Assembly (NCBI RefSeq): GCF_003119115.1
Contig: NZ_CP022369.1
Span: 1 to 64,000, forward strand
Direction: 5' to 3'
DNA: 64,000 nucleotides
From: Azospirillum sp. TSH58
Lineage (GTDB): Bacteria; Pseudomonadota; Alphaproteobacteria; Azospirillales; Azospirillaceae
This document shows, one piece after another, positions 28,861 through 35,997 of this stretch (positions are counted from its first letter, which is position 1; each line of letters opens with the position of its first letter). The translations under genes were made by a program, and so were the position numbers. The notes under the pieces are model-generated. The model was not told the DNA's origin, made no database searches, and worked only from the letters and a program-made list of their open reading frames with translations.

Positions 28861-29097
28861 TCAGCCTTCGGCGGCGATGGCCCGGGCGAACTCGTCGAGC
28901 AGGGCGTCGGTGTCCAGGCCATAGTCGTCCGCCACCTCGGCGATGGTCTGGAAACGCGCCATCGGGCAGCCGGGACAGGCCATCCGGTGCTTGAGGAAGA
29001 CGGAGATGGTCGGCGGCCAGCGCTCCAGCACATCCTCGACAAGGTCGGAGGACGAGGGCAAGGCCGCGGTGGCTGAGGGTGTCGGCGGGGCGATCAT
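28861..29097 (-). CDS. DUF1858 small protein (hybrid-cluster-associated disulfide type)
   Basis: 78 residues. It has the DUF1858 pattern: DLVEDVLERWPPTISVFL, then the Cys pair ACPGCPMARF and a helix ending in DEFARAIAAE. The family often accompanies nitrogen-oxide genes and hemerythrin or hybrid-cluster proteins; its biochemical role is unknown. The frame is open well upstream, antisense to the Crp/Fnr gene, but only ATG 29097 gives a domain-length protein. A TTTGCGC dyad lies 34 bases upstream. Confidence 0.8.
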   Translation of the reverse strand: MIAPPTPSATAALPSSSDLVEDVLERWPPTISVFLKHRMACPGCPMARFQTIAEVADDYGLDTDALLDEFARAIAAEG

Positions 29098-29130
29098 CCC
29101 GGCACCCTGGCACACCGGAACGCGCGTCTC

Positions 29131-29146
29131 TTTGCGCCCGCGCAAA
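29131..29146. promoter_or_regulatory. 16-base palindrome before the DUF1858 gene
   Basis: TTTGCGCCCGCGCAAA has 7-base arms and a central CC. Its core has the TTG-N8-CAA frame of Crp/Fnr-family sites. It is centred 41 bases upstream of the DUF1858 start codon, so a class II activation there would give an almost leaderless mRNA. It could serve Dnr, or a different regulator since the inner bases differ from TTGAC. Confidence 0.4.
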
Positions 29147-29168
29147 TGGAACGAAGGGTCCGCCCCGC

Positions 29169-29882
29169 CTATGCCTCCGGCTTGGGCAGGTCCTCGGCGA
29201 TGGCGACCAGGGCGTGCGGCTGGCGGATCGTCACCTGCTGGCGCCCGCCCTCGACGATCCCCTGCCCTTCCCAGCCGCTGAGGATGCGGCTCACCGTGTG
29301 CAGCGTGGTGCCGGTCATCTCCGCGATGTCCTGGCGGGACAGCGGGAAATCGATCTCGACGCCGTTCCCGACCCGGCGGCCCGCCTGACGGACCAGGCGC
29401 AGGAGCGCGTGGGCGACGCGCCGCTCCACCCGCTCGGTGGACAGCTCGCGCAGGCGGGTCTGCACCTCCTGCAGGCGGCGGCCGACGACGTCCAGGGCGT
29501 TCAGCGCGATGCGGGGGTAGCGCTCCATCAGCTCGCCCATCGTGGCGGCGGTCCAGTGGACGCCGACGCAATCGACCATGGCGAGCGCGTCGGCGGGGTA
29601 GATGCCGCCCGAAAAGACCGCCGCCGTGCCGAACATCTCTCCAGCGCCGATGTAGCGGACCACCAGCTGCTGCCCGTCGGCCCCGGTCTGGACGATCTTG
29701 ACCCGCCCGTCGATCAACGCGTGGCAGAGGGCCGCCCGGTCGCCCTGGGAAAAGATGGTGGTTCCCTTCTCGATCCGCCGGGTGTGGGCGGACCGGACGA
29801 TCTCCGCCAGGGCCGCGGCGTCCAGACCGGAAAACAGCCGCAGGCCACGCAGAACGGCGGGATCGGGGGCAAGCGGCGTCAT
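29169..29882 (-). CDS. Crp/Fnr-family regulator of the Dnr/NnrR type
   Basis: 237 residues. Residues 10-120 form a cyclic-nucleotide-binding-like beta roll (FSQGDRAALCHALIDGRVKI) and residues 140-230 a helix-turn-helix domain (LSRQDIAEMTGTTLHTVSRILSGWEGQGIV). The N-terminal cysteine cluster of true Fnr is missing, so it should sense NO by heme or another ligand, as Dnr and NnrR do. The start at ATG 29882 gives the normal family N-terminus. It is divergent from the DUF2249 gene, and a TTG-N8-CAA site lies between. It is the best candidate activator of the nos, nor and ubiTUV boxes. Confidence 0.85.
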   Translation of the reverse strand: MTPLAPDPAVLRGLRLFSGLDAAALAEIVRSAHTRRIEKGTTIFSQGDRAALCHALIDGRVKIVQTGADGQQLVVRYIGAGEMFGTAAVFSGGIYPADALAMVDCVGVHWTAATMGELMERYPRIALNALDVVGRRLQEVQTRLRELSTERVERRVAHALLRLVRQAGRRVGNGVEIDFPLSRQDIAEMTGTTLHTVSRILSGWEGQGIVEGGRQQVTIRQPHALVAIAEDLPKPEA

Positions 29883-30017
29883 TGGACCATCCTCGAAGGC
29901 AAGGCCGCGCCCGACCACCCCTGCGGGAAGCCGTCACGGAAAAGTTGCCTCACACCATGACCGCCCGCGCGCCGCGCCGCAACCCGCCTGCGCTCAAGTC
30001 GGGACCAGGGTCTCAGT

Positions 30018-30031
30018 TTGTCCTGGAACAA
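30018..30031. promoter_or_regulatory. Dnr/Fnr-type box between the regulator and DUF2249 genes
   Basis: TTGTCCTGGAACAA is a TTG-N8-CAA site, extended to TTTGT and ACAAA outer arms. Its centre is 68 bases before ATG 30092, so a class II start near 30066 would leave a short leader. It could also serve autoregulation of the divergent Crp/Fnr gene. Confidence 0.5.
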
Positions 30032-30091
30032 AGAGCTGATCGGACCGGCCCTTTAGGCTTGCCCCACATCGCAACCCTCCGGACCTCCCCC

Positions 30092-30604
30092 ATGCAGATC
30101 GCCGAACAGTCCAACGCGGCCGAGCCGGTCATCGACGTCCAGTCCATTCCGCCCCACCAGCGTCATCCACTGATCCTCCAGGCCACGCAGGATCTGGCGC
30201 CGGGCCGCGGCTTCGTGCTGGTCAACGACCATGACCCGCGGCCGCTCTCTCTCCAGATCCGGGCGCTGTTCGGCGACGCGGTGAGCTGGACCTACCTGGA
30301 GCGCGGGCCGGAGCGCTGGCGGGTGCGCATCGGACGGCCCGACTCCGGCACCGCCCCGGCCACCTCGCTGCGGGTGCTCATCGGGCGCGGCGGGCAGGCC
30401 AGCGCGGTCGCCGCCGAGACGCCGCTCGGCGTGGCGGACGGCGGGCTGGTCTGCGAGATCACCGACTGCCCGCCGGGCACCACCGCCGAACAGGTCCTCG
30501 ACCTGATGCAGGGGGTCATCCCGCCGGCCGGGCAGCTTCACCTGCCCTACGACCGGCTGGTCGCCCGGCGCTCCGGCTCCTGCTGCGGCGGGATGTGCGG
30601 CTGA
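30092..30604 (+). CDS. DUF2249-domain protein with a Cys-rich tail
   Basis: 170 residues. The N-terminal third matches DUF2249 (VIDVQSIPPHQRHPLI, GRGFVLVNDHDPRPL, then WTYLERGPERWRVRIGR). The C-terminal half has no domain that I recognise and ends in SCCGGMCG, a possible metal or thiol site. DUF2249 proteins are often found with denitrification and NO-response genes; their function is unknown. The frame is open upstream, but ATG 30092 begins the conserved region and follows the Dnr-type box at a suitable distance. Confidence 0.75.
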   Translation: MQIAEQSNAAEPVIDVQSIPPHQRHPLILQATQDLAPGRGFVLVNDHDPRPLSLQIRALFGDAVSWTYLERGPERWRVRIGRPDSGTAPATSLRVLIGRGGQASAVAAETPLGVADGGLVCEITDCPPGTTAEQVLDLMQGVIPPAGQLHLPYDRLVARRSGSCCGGMCG

Positions 30605-30635
30605 TCGCCCCAGGCGGCGTTTCGGGACCTTGGGC

Positions 30636-30649
30636 TTGACCGTCATCAA
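30636..30649. promoter_or_regulatory. Dnr/Fnr-type box before ubiTUV
   Basis: TTGACCGTCATCAA, with half-sites TTGAC and ATCAA. The centre is 93 bases before the ubiT start. A class II transcription start would fall near 30684, with TATTGC at 30672-30677 as the -10 element. Spacing is therefore consistent with activation of the ubiTUV operon. Confidence 0.7.
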
Positions 30650-30735
30650 GGATGGTATGACCACCGGGCTGTATTGCCGAAGCCCGGCGGGCTCCGCCCG
30701 CCACACGACCATTCCGAAGGGAAGGAGACAGGCGT

Positions 30736-31383
30736 ATGCGCGATCCCGGATTCATGGTTCAGGATCAGGCCCAGGAGATGGCCCCGGACACCCGTGCCCG
30801 CGACGTCGAAGTCCAACTGACGCGGGCCGGGCTGGGGCTCGCACGACGGCTCGGCGACGGCGCCGGCGGCCTGCTGTTCGACCGGCTGCTGCGGATTCTG
30901 GAGGCGCGCCACCCGCGCGCCTTCACCGCCCTCGGCGAACTGCCCGACGCCCGGCTGCTCATCGATCCGGTTGATGCGCCCGCCGCCCTGCTGCTCCGCG
31001 TCGGCCCCACCCTCGCCCTGCGGGTCTGCGACCGCACCGCCGAGGCGGAGGCCACGGTGCGCGGCCCCTGCGCGCGGCTTCTCGACCTGCTGGAAGGGCG
31101 CATCGACGGCGACGCGCTGTTCTTCCGCCGCGAACTGTCCATCGAGGGCGACACCGCGCTGATCCTGGCGCTCCGCAACACGCTGGACGGCGAAGAGATG
31201 GACCTGTTCGGCGACGTCGCCGCTGCGGCCGGTCCGCTGCGGCACGCCCTGCCCGTGGCGCGGCGCAACGCCGGACGGGCGCTCGACCTTCTCGCCGCGG
31301 CGCGCCGTTTCGCCCCGCCGCCGGTGCGCTGGGGCATGGCCGTCCTGGAGCGGCGGCTCATCGGTCCGCGGCAGGGAGCGTGA
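30736..31383 (+). CDS. ubiT: UbiT, SCP2-type accessory factor for O2-independent ubiquinone synthesis
   Basis: 215 residues with an SCP2 sterol-carrier-like domain (about residues 50-150; ALGELPDARLLIDPVD and TLALRVCDRTAEAEATVRG). UbiT is thought to bind prenylated quinone precursors for the UbiU-UbiV hydroxylase. ATG 30736 has an AAGGAG site. The first gene of a ubiTUV operon with gaps of 4 and 12 bases, it follows a Dnr-type box. This links anaerobic ubiquinone supply to denitrification. Confidence 0.9.
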   Translation: MRDPGFMVQDQAQEMAPDTRARDVEVQLTRAGLGLARRLGDGAGGLLFDRLLRILEARHPRAFTALGELPDARLLIDPVDAPAALLLRVGPTLALRVCDRTAEAEATVRGPCARLLDLLEGRIDGDALFFRRELSIEGDTALILALRNTLDGEEMDLFGDVAAAAGPLRHALPVARRNAGRALDLLAAARRFAPPPVRWGMAVLERRLIGPRQGA

Positions 31384-31387
31384 CGGC

Positions 31388-32386
31388 ATGGGGTCCTTCG
31401 AACTGATCTGCCCGGCGGGCAATCCCGCCGCGCTGCGCGCCGCCGTGGACGCGGGCGCCGACGCCGTCTATCTGGGCTTCCGCGACGAGACCAACGCGCG
31501 CAACTTCCCCGGCCTGAACTTCTCGCGGCCGGAGCTGGCCGAGGCCATCGCCTACGCCCACGCGCGGTCCGTCCAGGTCTTCGTCGCCATCAACACCTAC
31601 CCCCAGGCCGGCAACCTCGCCCCCTGGCAGCGCGCGGTGGACGACGCCGCGCGGCTGAAGGCGGACGCGGTCATCCTCGCCGACCTCGGCCTGCTCGCCT
31701 ACGCGGCGGAGCACCATCCCGACCTGCGGCTCCACCTGTCGGTGCAGGCCTCCGCCGCCAACGCCGAGGCGATCCGGCTCTACCGCGACGCCTTCGGCGT
31801 GCGGCGGGTCGTGCTGCCCCGCGTGCTGACCGTGCCGGAGATCGCCCGGCTGAACGCCGAGGTCGACGTGGAGACGGAGGTCTTCGTCTTCGGCGGCCTC
31901 TGCCCGATGGCGGAGGGGCGCTGCTCCCTGTCCTCCTACGCGACCGGGCTGTCGCCCAACAAGCAGGGCGTCTGCTCCCCCGCCAGCCACGTCCGCTACG
32001 AGCCGCGCGGCGACGCGCTGGCCTCCCGCCTCGGCGGCTTCACCATCAACGTGTTCGGCGCCGGGGAGCCGGCGGGCTACCCGACTCTGTGCAAGGGCCG
32101 CTTCGTGCCCGGCGGCGGCACCTCCGCCGATCCGGCCTATCTGTTCGAGGAGCCGACCAGCCTCAACGCGCTGGCCCTGCTGCCGGAGCTGAAGGCCGCC
32201 AAGGTCTGCGCCCTGAAGATCGAAGGCCGCCAGCGCGGCAAGGCCTACATCGCCGCCGTGGTCGGCGCCTACCGCCGGGCGCTGGACGCGTTCGAACGCG
32301 GGCTGCCCGTGCCGGCGCTCGACCTGGAGGCCATGGTCGAGGGCGGGGCCCAGACCACCGGCGCCTACACCCGCGCGTGGCGCTGA
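31388..32386 (+). CDS. ubiU: UbiU, U32-family subunit of the O2-independent ubiquinone hydroxylase
   Basis: 332 residues of the U32 'peptidase' family. The N-terminus ELICPAGNPAALRAAVDAGAD is typical. Fe-S cysteines are visible in LCPMAEGRC, QGVCSPASHVRYE and the later Cys of AAKVCALKIEGRQRGKAY. Together with UbiV it forms a 4Fe-4S heterodimer that hydroxylates ubiquinone precursors without O2, using prephenate as donor in E. coli. The preceding GGGAG serves as ribosome site. Confidence 0.93.
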   Translation: MGSFELICPAGNPAALRAAVDAGADAVYLGFRDETNARNFPGLNFSRPELAEAIAYAHARSVQVFVAINTYPQAGNLAPWQRAVDDAARLKADAVILADLGLLAYAAEHHPDLRLHLSVQASAANAEAIRLYRDAFGVRRVVLPRVLTVPEIARLNAEVDVETEVFVFGGLCPMAEGRCSLSSYATGLSPNKQGVCSPASHVRYEPRGDALASRLGGFTINVFGAGEPAGYPTLCKGRFVPGGGTSADPAYLFEEPTSLNALALLPELKAAKVCALKIEGRQRGKAYIAAVVGAYRRALDAFERGLPVPALDLEAMVEGGAQTTGAYTRAWR

Positions 32387-32398
32387 GGAGTTGCGTTC

Positions 32399-33307
32399 AT
32401 GAAACCCACCCTGACCCTTGGCCCCGTCCTGTTCAACTGGCCGGCGGAGCGCTGGCGCGACTTCTACGCCCGCATCGCCGACGAGGCGCCGGTGGACGCC
32501 GTCGTCGTCGGCGAGATCGTCTGTTCCAAGCGCGCCCCCTTCCTCGCCCCGGTCATGGACGAGGTGATCGCCCGTCTGGCCGCCGCCGGGAAGGAGGTCT
32601 GGCTCGCCAGCCCGATCCTGGTGGGCAGCGACCGGGAGCGTGCCGCGATGCGCGACCTCGTGGAGAGCGACCTGCTGCCGGTCGAGGCCAACGACATGGG
32701 CGCGCTGGCCCTGCTGGAGGGGCGCCGCCACGCCGTCGGCCCCTTCATCAACAGCTACAACGAGGCGACGCTGGCCTGGCTGGCCGGGCGCGGCGCCGTC
32801 GCGGTGTCGCTGCCGGCGGAGCTTCCCGCCGCCGCCGTCGCCGTGATGGCGAAGACGGGGGCGGCGCTCGGCCTGTCCATGGAGGTGCAGGTGTTCGGGC
32901 GCGCGCCGCTCGCCATCTCCGCCCGCTGCTACCACGCGCGGGCGCACGCGCTGCACAAGGATGGCTGCCAGTTCGTCTGCGCCAACGACCCGGACGGCAT
33001 GCCGGTCAGCACCGTCGACGGCCAGCCCTTCCTGTCGGTCAACGGCACGCAGACGCTGTCGCACGGCTATCTGGCGCTGGCGGCGGAGATCGACCGGCTG
33101 CGGGCGATGGGCATCCGGCGCTTCCGCCTGTCGCCGCAGGACCTCGACATGGTTGCCGTCGCCAGGGCCTTCCGCGCCGTTCTGGACGGCGAGCGCAGCG
33201 GGCAGGACGTGATGGCGGAGCTGCGCGGCATGACCGCCGTCCCGCTGGAGAACGGCTTCTTCCACAACATGGCGGGTGCGGCCTACGCCGACGCCCCGGC
33301 CGCCTGA
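32399..33307 (+). CDS. ubiV: UbiV, U32-family subunit of the O2-independent ubiquinone hydroxylase
   Basis: 302 residues, U32 family. The 4Fe-4S cysteines match UbiV: VVGEIVCSKRAPF near residue 42, then ISARCYHARAHALHKDGCQFVCAND. It pairs with UbiU. AGGAG precedes ATG 32399. The cytochrome c gene follows after 112 bases that contain an 18-base tandem repeat, so it may belong to a separate transcript. Confidence 0.93.
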   Translation: MKPTLTLGPVLFNWPAERWRDFYARIADEAPVDAVVVGEIVCSKRAPFLAPVMDEVIARLAAAGKEVWLASPILVGSDRERAAMRDLVESDLLPVEANDMGALALLEGRRHAVGPFINSYNEATLAWLAGRGAVAVSLPAELPAAAVAVMAKTGAALGLSMEVQVFGRAPLAISARCYHARAHALHKDGCQFVCANDPDGMPVSTVDGQPFLSVNGTQTLSHGYLALAAEIDRLRAMGIRRFRLSPQDLDMVAVARAFRAVLDGERSGQDVMAELRGMTAVPLENGFFHNMAGAAYADAPAA

Positions 33308-33370
33308 CGCGTCCGCCATCCGCCCGCCATCCGATGTCCGCCGGACCGCCTCTCCCGCGCGGCCCGGCTG

Positions 33371-33406
33371 ACTTTTGAGTCCGCTGAAACTTTTGAGTCC
33401 GTTGAA
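33371..33406. repeat. 18-base tandem repeat before the cytochrome c gene
   Basis: ACTTTTGAGTCCGCTGAA (33371-33388) is followed at once by ACTTTTGAGTCCGTTGAA (33389-33406), with one mismatch. The second copy runs into the ribosome-site region (GAACGAGGAAA) of the cytochrome gene. It may be a duplicated regulator half-site or a simple slip duplication. Confidence 0.85.
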
Positions 33407-33419
33407 CGAGGAAACCCCT

Positions 33420-33788
33420 ATGAAGCGCATGTTTGCCCTGCTCGCCTTCGCGCTGGCCGCGTCGTCCCCCGGCCTTGCCGCCGCGCAGGACGCCGCCGCC
33501 GGTGAGAAGGTGTTCAACCAGTGCAAGGCCTGCCACACCATCGAGGCCGGCGGCCCGAACCGCGTCGGCCCCAACCTGCACGGCGTCGTCGGCCGCAAGG
33601 CCGGCTCCGTCGAAGCCTACAAGTACTCCGACGCCATGAAGAACGCCGCGGCCTGGGACGAGGCGACGCTCGACGCCTATCTGGCGGACCCCAAGAGCGC
33701 CGTCCCCGGCAACAAGATGGCCTTCGCCGGCGTGAAGAACGAGCAGGCCCGCAAGGACCTGATCGCCTATCTGAAAAAGAACAGCTGA
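33420..33788 (+). CDS. Periplasmic class I c-type cytochrome (c2/c550-like)
   Basis: 122 residues: a 20-residue signal peptide ending AAAQD, one heme site CKACH near residue 38, and the distal Met in NKMAFAG near residue 100. Size and motifs fit the small soluble cytochromes c2/c550. These carry electrons from the bc1 complex to nitrite, NO or N2O reductases and cytochrome oxidases. Its place beside ubiTUV and the nos/nor genes suggests an electron donor in denitrification. ATG 33420 follows GAGGAAA. Confidence 0.92.
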   Translation: MKRMFALLAFALAASSPGLAAAQDAAAGEKVFNQCKACHTIEAGGPNRVGPNLHGVVGRKAGSVEAYKYSDAMKNAAAWDEATLDAYLADPKSAVPGNKMAFAGVKNEQARKDLIAYLKKNS

Positions 33789-33814
33789 CGACATCGTCGC
33801 GTTTCCTTGGCGGC

Positions 33815-33828
33815 TTGACCGCCGTCAA
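33815..33828. promoter_or_regulatory. Dnr-type box without an adjacent protein gene
   Basis: TTGACCGCCGTCAA, half-sites TTGAC and GTCAA, lies 27 bases after the cytochrome c stop. No gene on the + strand starts downstream, and nnrS on the minus strand ends at 33962, so it does not read into this box. About 32 bases further, GATAAC (33854-33859) could be a -10 element. Confidence 0.65.
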
Positions 33829-33862
33829 GGATGGGAGGGCAACCAGCCGCCAGGATAACCGC

Positions 33863-33957
33863 ACAATCGTTCACCGATTGCGTCCCCGCTGGACGTTGTA
33901 ACCTCCCGTTTTTCTGCCCCCTTCAAGCCCATCGGCGCAAAGCCGGTGGGCTTTTTT
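33863..33957 (+). ncRNA. Candidate Dnr-activated small RNA (about 95 nt)
   Basis: A class II start from the box at 33815-33828 would fall near 33863. The predicted RNA opens with a perfect hairpin (CAATCG, loop TTCAC, CGATTG, 33864-33880). It then has an unpaired CCTCCC at 33902-33907 that resembles an anti-Shine-Dalgarno seed, and ends in the strong terminator at 33925-33957. That plan is typical of trans-acting small RNAs in alphaproteobacteria. No convincing reading frame is present. The alternative is that the region is only the 3' untranslated region of the cytochrome c mRNA. Expression has not been shown. Confidence 0.4.
33925..33957 (+). terminator. Strong intrinsic terminator
   Basis: AAGCCCATCGGC pairs with GCCGGTGGGCTT over 12 base pairs (one G-T), with a GCAAA loop, followed by a run of T to 33957. 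The T-run is on the + strand side only, so it ends + strand transcripts: the cytochrome c mRNA, the proposed small RNA, or both. Confidence 0.88.
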
Positions 33958-33961
33958 CCGC

Positions 33962-35008
33962 TCAGGGGCGGCCACGGAGGAGAAGGCGGCCGAAAGCGGC
34001 CAGGAACAGGACCGCCGCCGCGCTCCAGGCGCCGGCCGCAGCCAGCAGCCACCGCGAACCATCCTCCCCCGCCACCGCGGCAACCGCCCTCACGGCAACG
34101 GCGAGACCGATCAGCGCGTAGCAGCCCGTCACCACCGCCGACCGCGCGAAGGCGTTCCCGGCGTGCTTGCGGATCATGCTCGACATCACCGCGAATCCCA
34201 TCAGCCCGAGCGCCCCGACCGTCCAGAGATGGACCGCCATGCCGGGCGCCGCCGCCACGGCGGCAAAACCCAGCGGGACGCCGGCGTAGGCGGCGTGCAC
34301 GGCGAGGACCGATGGCCGGTCGAGCGTCCGCCAGCCCCGCCATTGCAGCAGCCGGACCGTCTGCATCAGCGCGGCGAGGAGGCTTGCGGCGGCCGTCGTT
34401 CCCGAACCCGGTTCGCTCAACCAACCGGCCAGGGCGCAGGCCGCGGCCAAGGCGGCGGCGCGTTCGAACCAGGGGCGCTCGGTGAACAGCGCCGCTTTGC
34501 CGGACAGGCCCAGATGGGTGGCGGTCAGGCTCGGCGCGATGCGCCCGCCCAGCACCATGACCAGCCCGAGCGACAGCGCCAAGGCGGACGGGACGGCGTC
34601 GCACAGGGCGGCCCCGGCCAGCGCTCCGACCAGGGCCGCGACGACGGCGTTGCGCCGGTCCCGCGCGGCGGCGATCTGTGCGGTCACGAGAAGGGCAAGC
34701 GCGGCGAGGAACGGCGCGTGCGCGGCGGCCACCCAGGGCGACAGCGCCCGTCCCGACAGCCAGAGGGGCACGAGGAATGGCCAGAGGCGCGCGCCGACCA
34801 GGGGGCGCCCGGTCCAGCGCGGCAGGGCGGTGCGCAGGAATCCCGCCATCATCGCCGGCAGCGTGCCGAACAGCAGCGCCCGCCCGTGCCACCCCGTCGG
34901 GTCGGCGATCACGCCGGACACGTCCCACCCCAGCAGGGCCGGCACCCACAGGCCCACCGCCAGCAGCGCGTCCAGCGCGGTCAGCAGAAAGAACGGACGG
35001 AACGGCAC
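33962..35008 (-). CDS. nnrS: NnrS family membrane protein
   Basis: 348 residues, about 12 hydrophobic segments. Family marks are RPFFLL at the N-terminus, WHGRALLFGTLPAMMAGFLRTALPRWTGR and the late MIRKHAGNAFARS. NnrS is a heme- and copper-containing membrane protein that protects against NO and nitrosative stress in several proteobacteria. The start is GTG 35008, the first start after the upstream Crp/Fnr gene, 28 bases away. It closes the nosRZDFYLX-tatA-crp-nnrS run on the minus strand. Confidence 0.87.
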   Translation of the reverse strand: MPFRPFFLLTALDALLAVGLWVPALLGWDVSGVIADPTGWHGRALLFGTLPAMMAGFLRTALPRWTGRPLVGARLWPFLVPLWLSGRALSPWVAAAHAPFLAALALLVTAQIAAARDRRNAVVAALVGALAGAALCDAVPSALALSLGLVMVLGGRIAPSLTATHLGLSGKAALFTERPWFERAAALAAACALAGWLSEPGSGTTAAASLLAALMQTVRLLQWRGWRTLDRPSVLAVHAAYAGVPLGFAAVAAAPGMAVHLWTVGALGLMGFAVMSSMIRKHAGNAFARSAVVTGCYALIGLAVAVRAVAAVAGEDGSRWLLAAAGAWSAAAVLFLAAFGRLLLRGRP

Positions 35009-35036
35009 CGTCAGGCCCTGTTCCGTCCGTTCCCGG

Positions 35037-35750
35037 TCACGGGTGATGGCCGTTCAGTGGACCGACGTTGCAATGCCGCCGCAGCTGCTCGACCGACCGC
35101 ACCCGGACGGTGTTGCCGGTGACGTGAAGCTGGTGCGGGGACAGCTTGGTGAAGGTGCGCGACAACTGCTCCGGCGTCATGCCGAGGCGGCTGGCCAACA
35201 CGCGCTTGCTGACCGTCAGTTCGACCGTCGCACCATCCTCCGCCTCGTCCCGAGGCGACGGATCGACCTGCGACAGGATGAAGGCGGCGAGCCGCTGGGT
35301 CGTCGTGCGCAGCTTCAGATTCTTGACCTCGCGCACCAGCCCGCGGCACTGCCCGACCAGCGTGCTCATCACCCGTAGCGCCAGCGCATGGTCACGGGCG
35401 ACCTGCGCGCGCAGGACGGGAGCCGCCAGCATCAGAATCCGCGACGGCTCCAGCGTTCGCGCCGACATCAGATAGGGCGCGTCGGCCAGCACCGCCGCCG
35501 GGACGAAGCAATCGCCGGGGCGCACGATGTCGATCACCGTCTCCTGCCCCACCTCGTCGCAGCCGGCCAGCATCGCCGTGCCCTCGACGAGGATGTGAAG
35601 GAAATCGGGGATCTCGCCTTCCGCGAACAGCCGCGTCTCGCGCGGGAACCACTGGAGAAGCGCGCCGTAGGTCAGCGCCTCCAGGGTCTCGTTGGCGACG
35701 CCCTCCAACAGCGGGAGGCCGCGCATCAGCGTCAGGGCGCCTTGTCTCAT
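35037..35750 (-). CDS. Crp/Fnr-family regulator (second, within the nos cluster)
   Basis: 237 residues with an N-terminal effector domain (FPRETRLFAEGEIPDFLHILVEG) and a C-terminal winged helix (TVSKRVLASRLGMTPEQLSRTFTKL). No Fnr-type N-terminal cysteine cluster is present. ATG 35750 follows the tatA stop by 22 bases and gives a family-length protein. Regulators in this position are common beside nos and nnrS genes; whether it binds the same TTGAC boxes is unknown. Its recognition helix differs from that of the protein at 29169-29882, so the targets may differ. Confidence 0.85.
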   Translation of the reverse strand: MRQGALTLMRGLPLLEGVANETLEALTYGALLQWFPRETRLFAEGEIPDFLHILVEGTAMLAGCDEVGQETVIDIVRPGDCFVPAAVLADAPYLMSARTLEPSRILMLAAPVLRAQVARDHALALRVMSTLVGQCRGLVREVKNLKLRTTTQRLAAFILSQVDPSPRDEAEDGATVELTVSKRVLASRLGMTPEQLSRTFTKLSPHQLHVTGNTVRVRSVEQLRRHCNVGPLNGHHP

Positions 35751-35772
35751 CGTCCCGGCTCTGGTGTCGCGG

Positions 35773-35970
35773 TCAGGCTTCGGAGGCGGGCTTGCGCGAC
35801 GCCTCGACCAGGACGGGGCCGGAGTCTGAGTCATCGTCCTTCAGGCCGGCCTTGAAGGACTTCACGCCCTTGGCGAGGTCGCCCATGACCTTGGGCAGCT
35901 TGCCCGCCCCGAACAGCAGCAGGACGAGCAGCAGGACGATGGCCCAATGCATCAGGCTGAAACTTCCCAT
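35773..35970 (-). CDS. tatA: TatA/TatE-like twin-arginine translocase subunit
   Basis: 65 residues: a single N-terminal transmembrane helix ([20 protein letters not shown]), the conserved FG-x-GKLP hinge and an amphipathic helix ([16 protein letters not shown]), then an acidic tail. TatA proteins form the pore for folded Tat substrates. NosZ and NosX in this cluster carry Tat-type signals, so this copy is probably dedicated to them. It lies between nosX and the Crp/Fnr gene. Confidence 0.93.
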   Translation of the reverse strand: MGSFSLMHWAIVLLLVLLLFGAGKLPKVMGDLAKGVKSFKAGLKDDDSDSGPVLVEASRKPASEA

Positions 35971-35997
35971 GACGATGGTCTCCTGGGTGAAGAACGG

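Noticed and set aside
28861-29937. 358-codon minus frame that joins DUF1858 to an upstream extension
   Set aside because: The extension is an alternate frame of the Crp/Fnr gene. Only the last 78 codons form a real domain.
33389-33406. TTGAGTCCGTTGAA before cytochrome c as a Dnr box
   Set aside because: The right half lacks the CAA end, so it does not fit TTG-N8-CAA.
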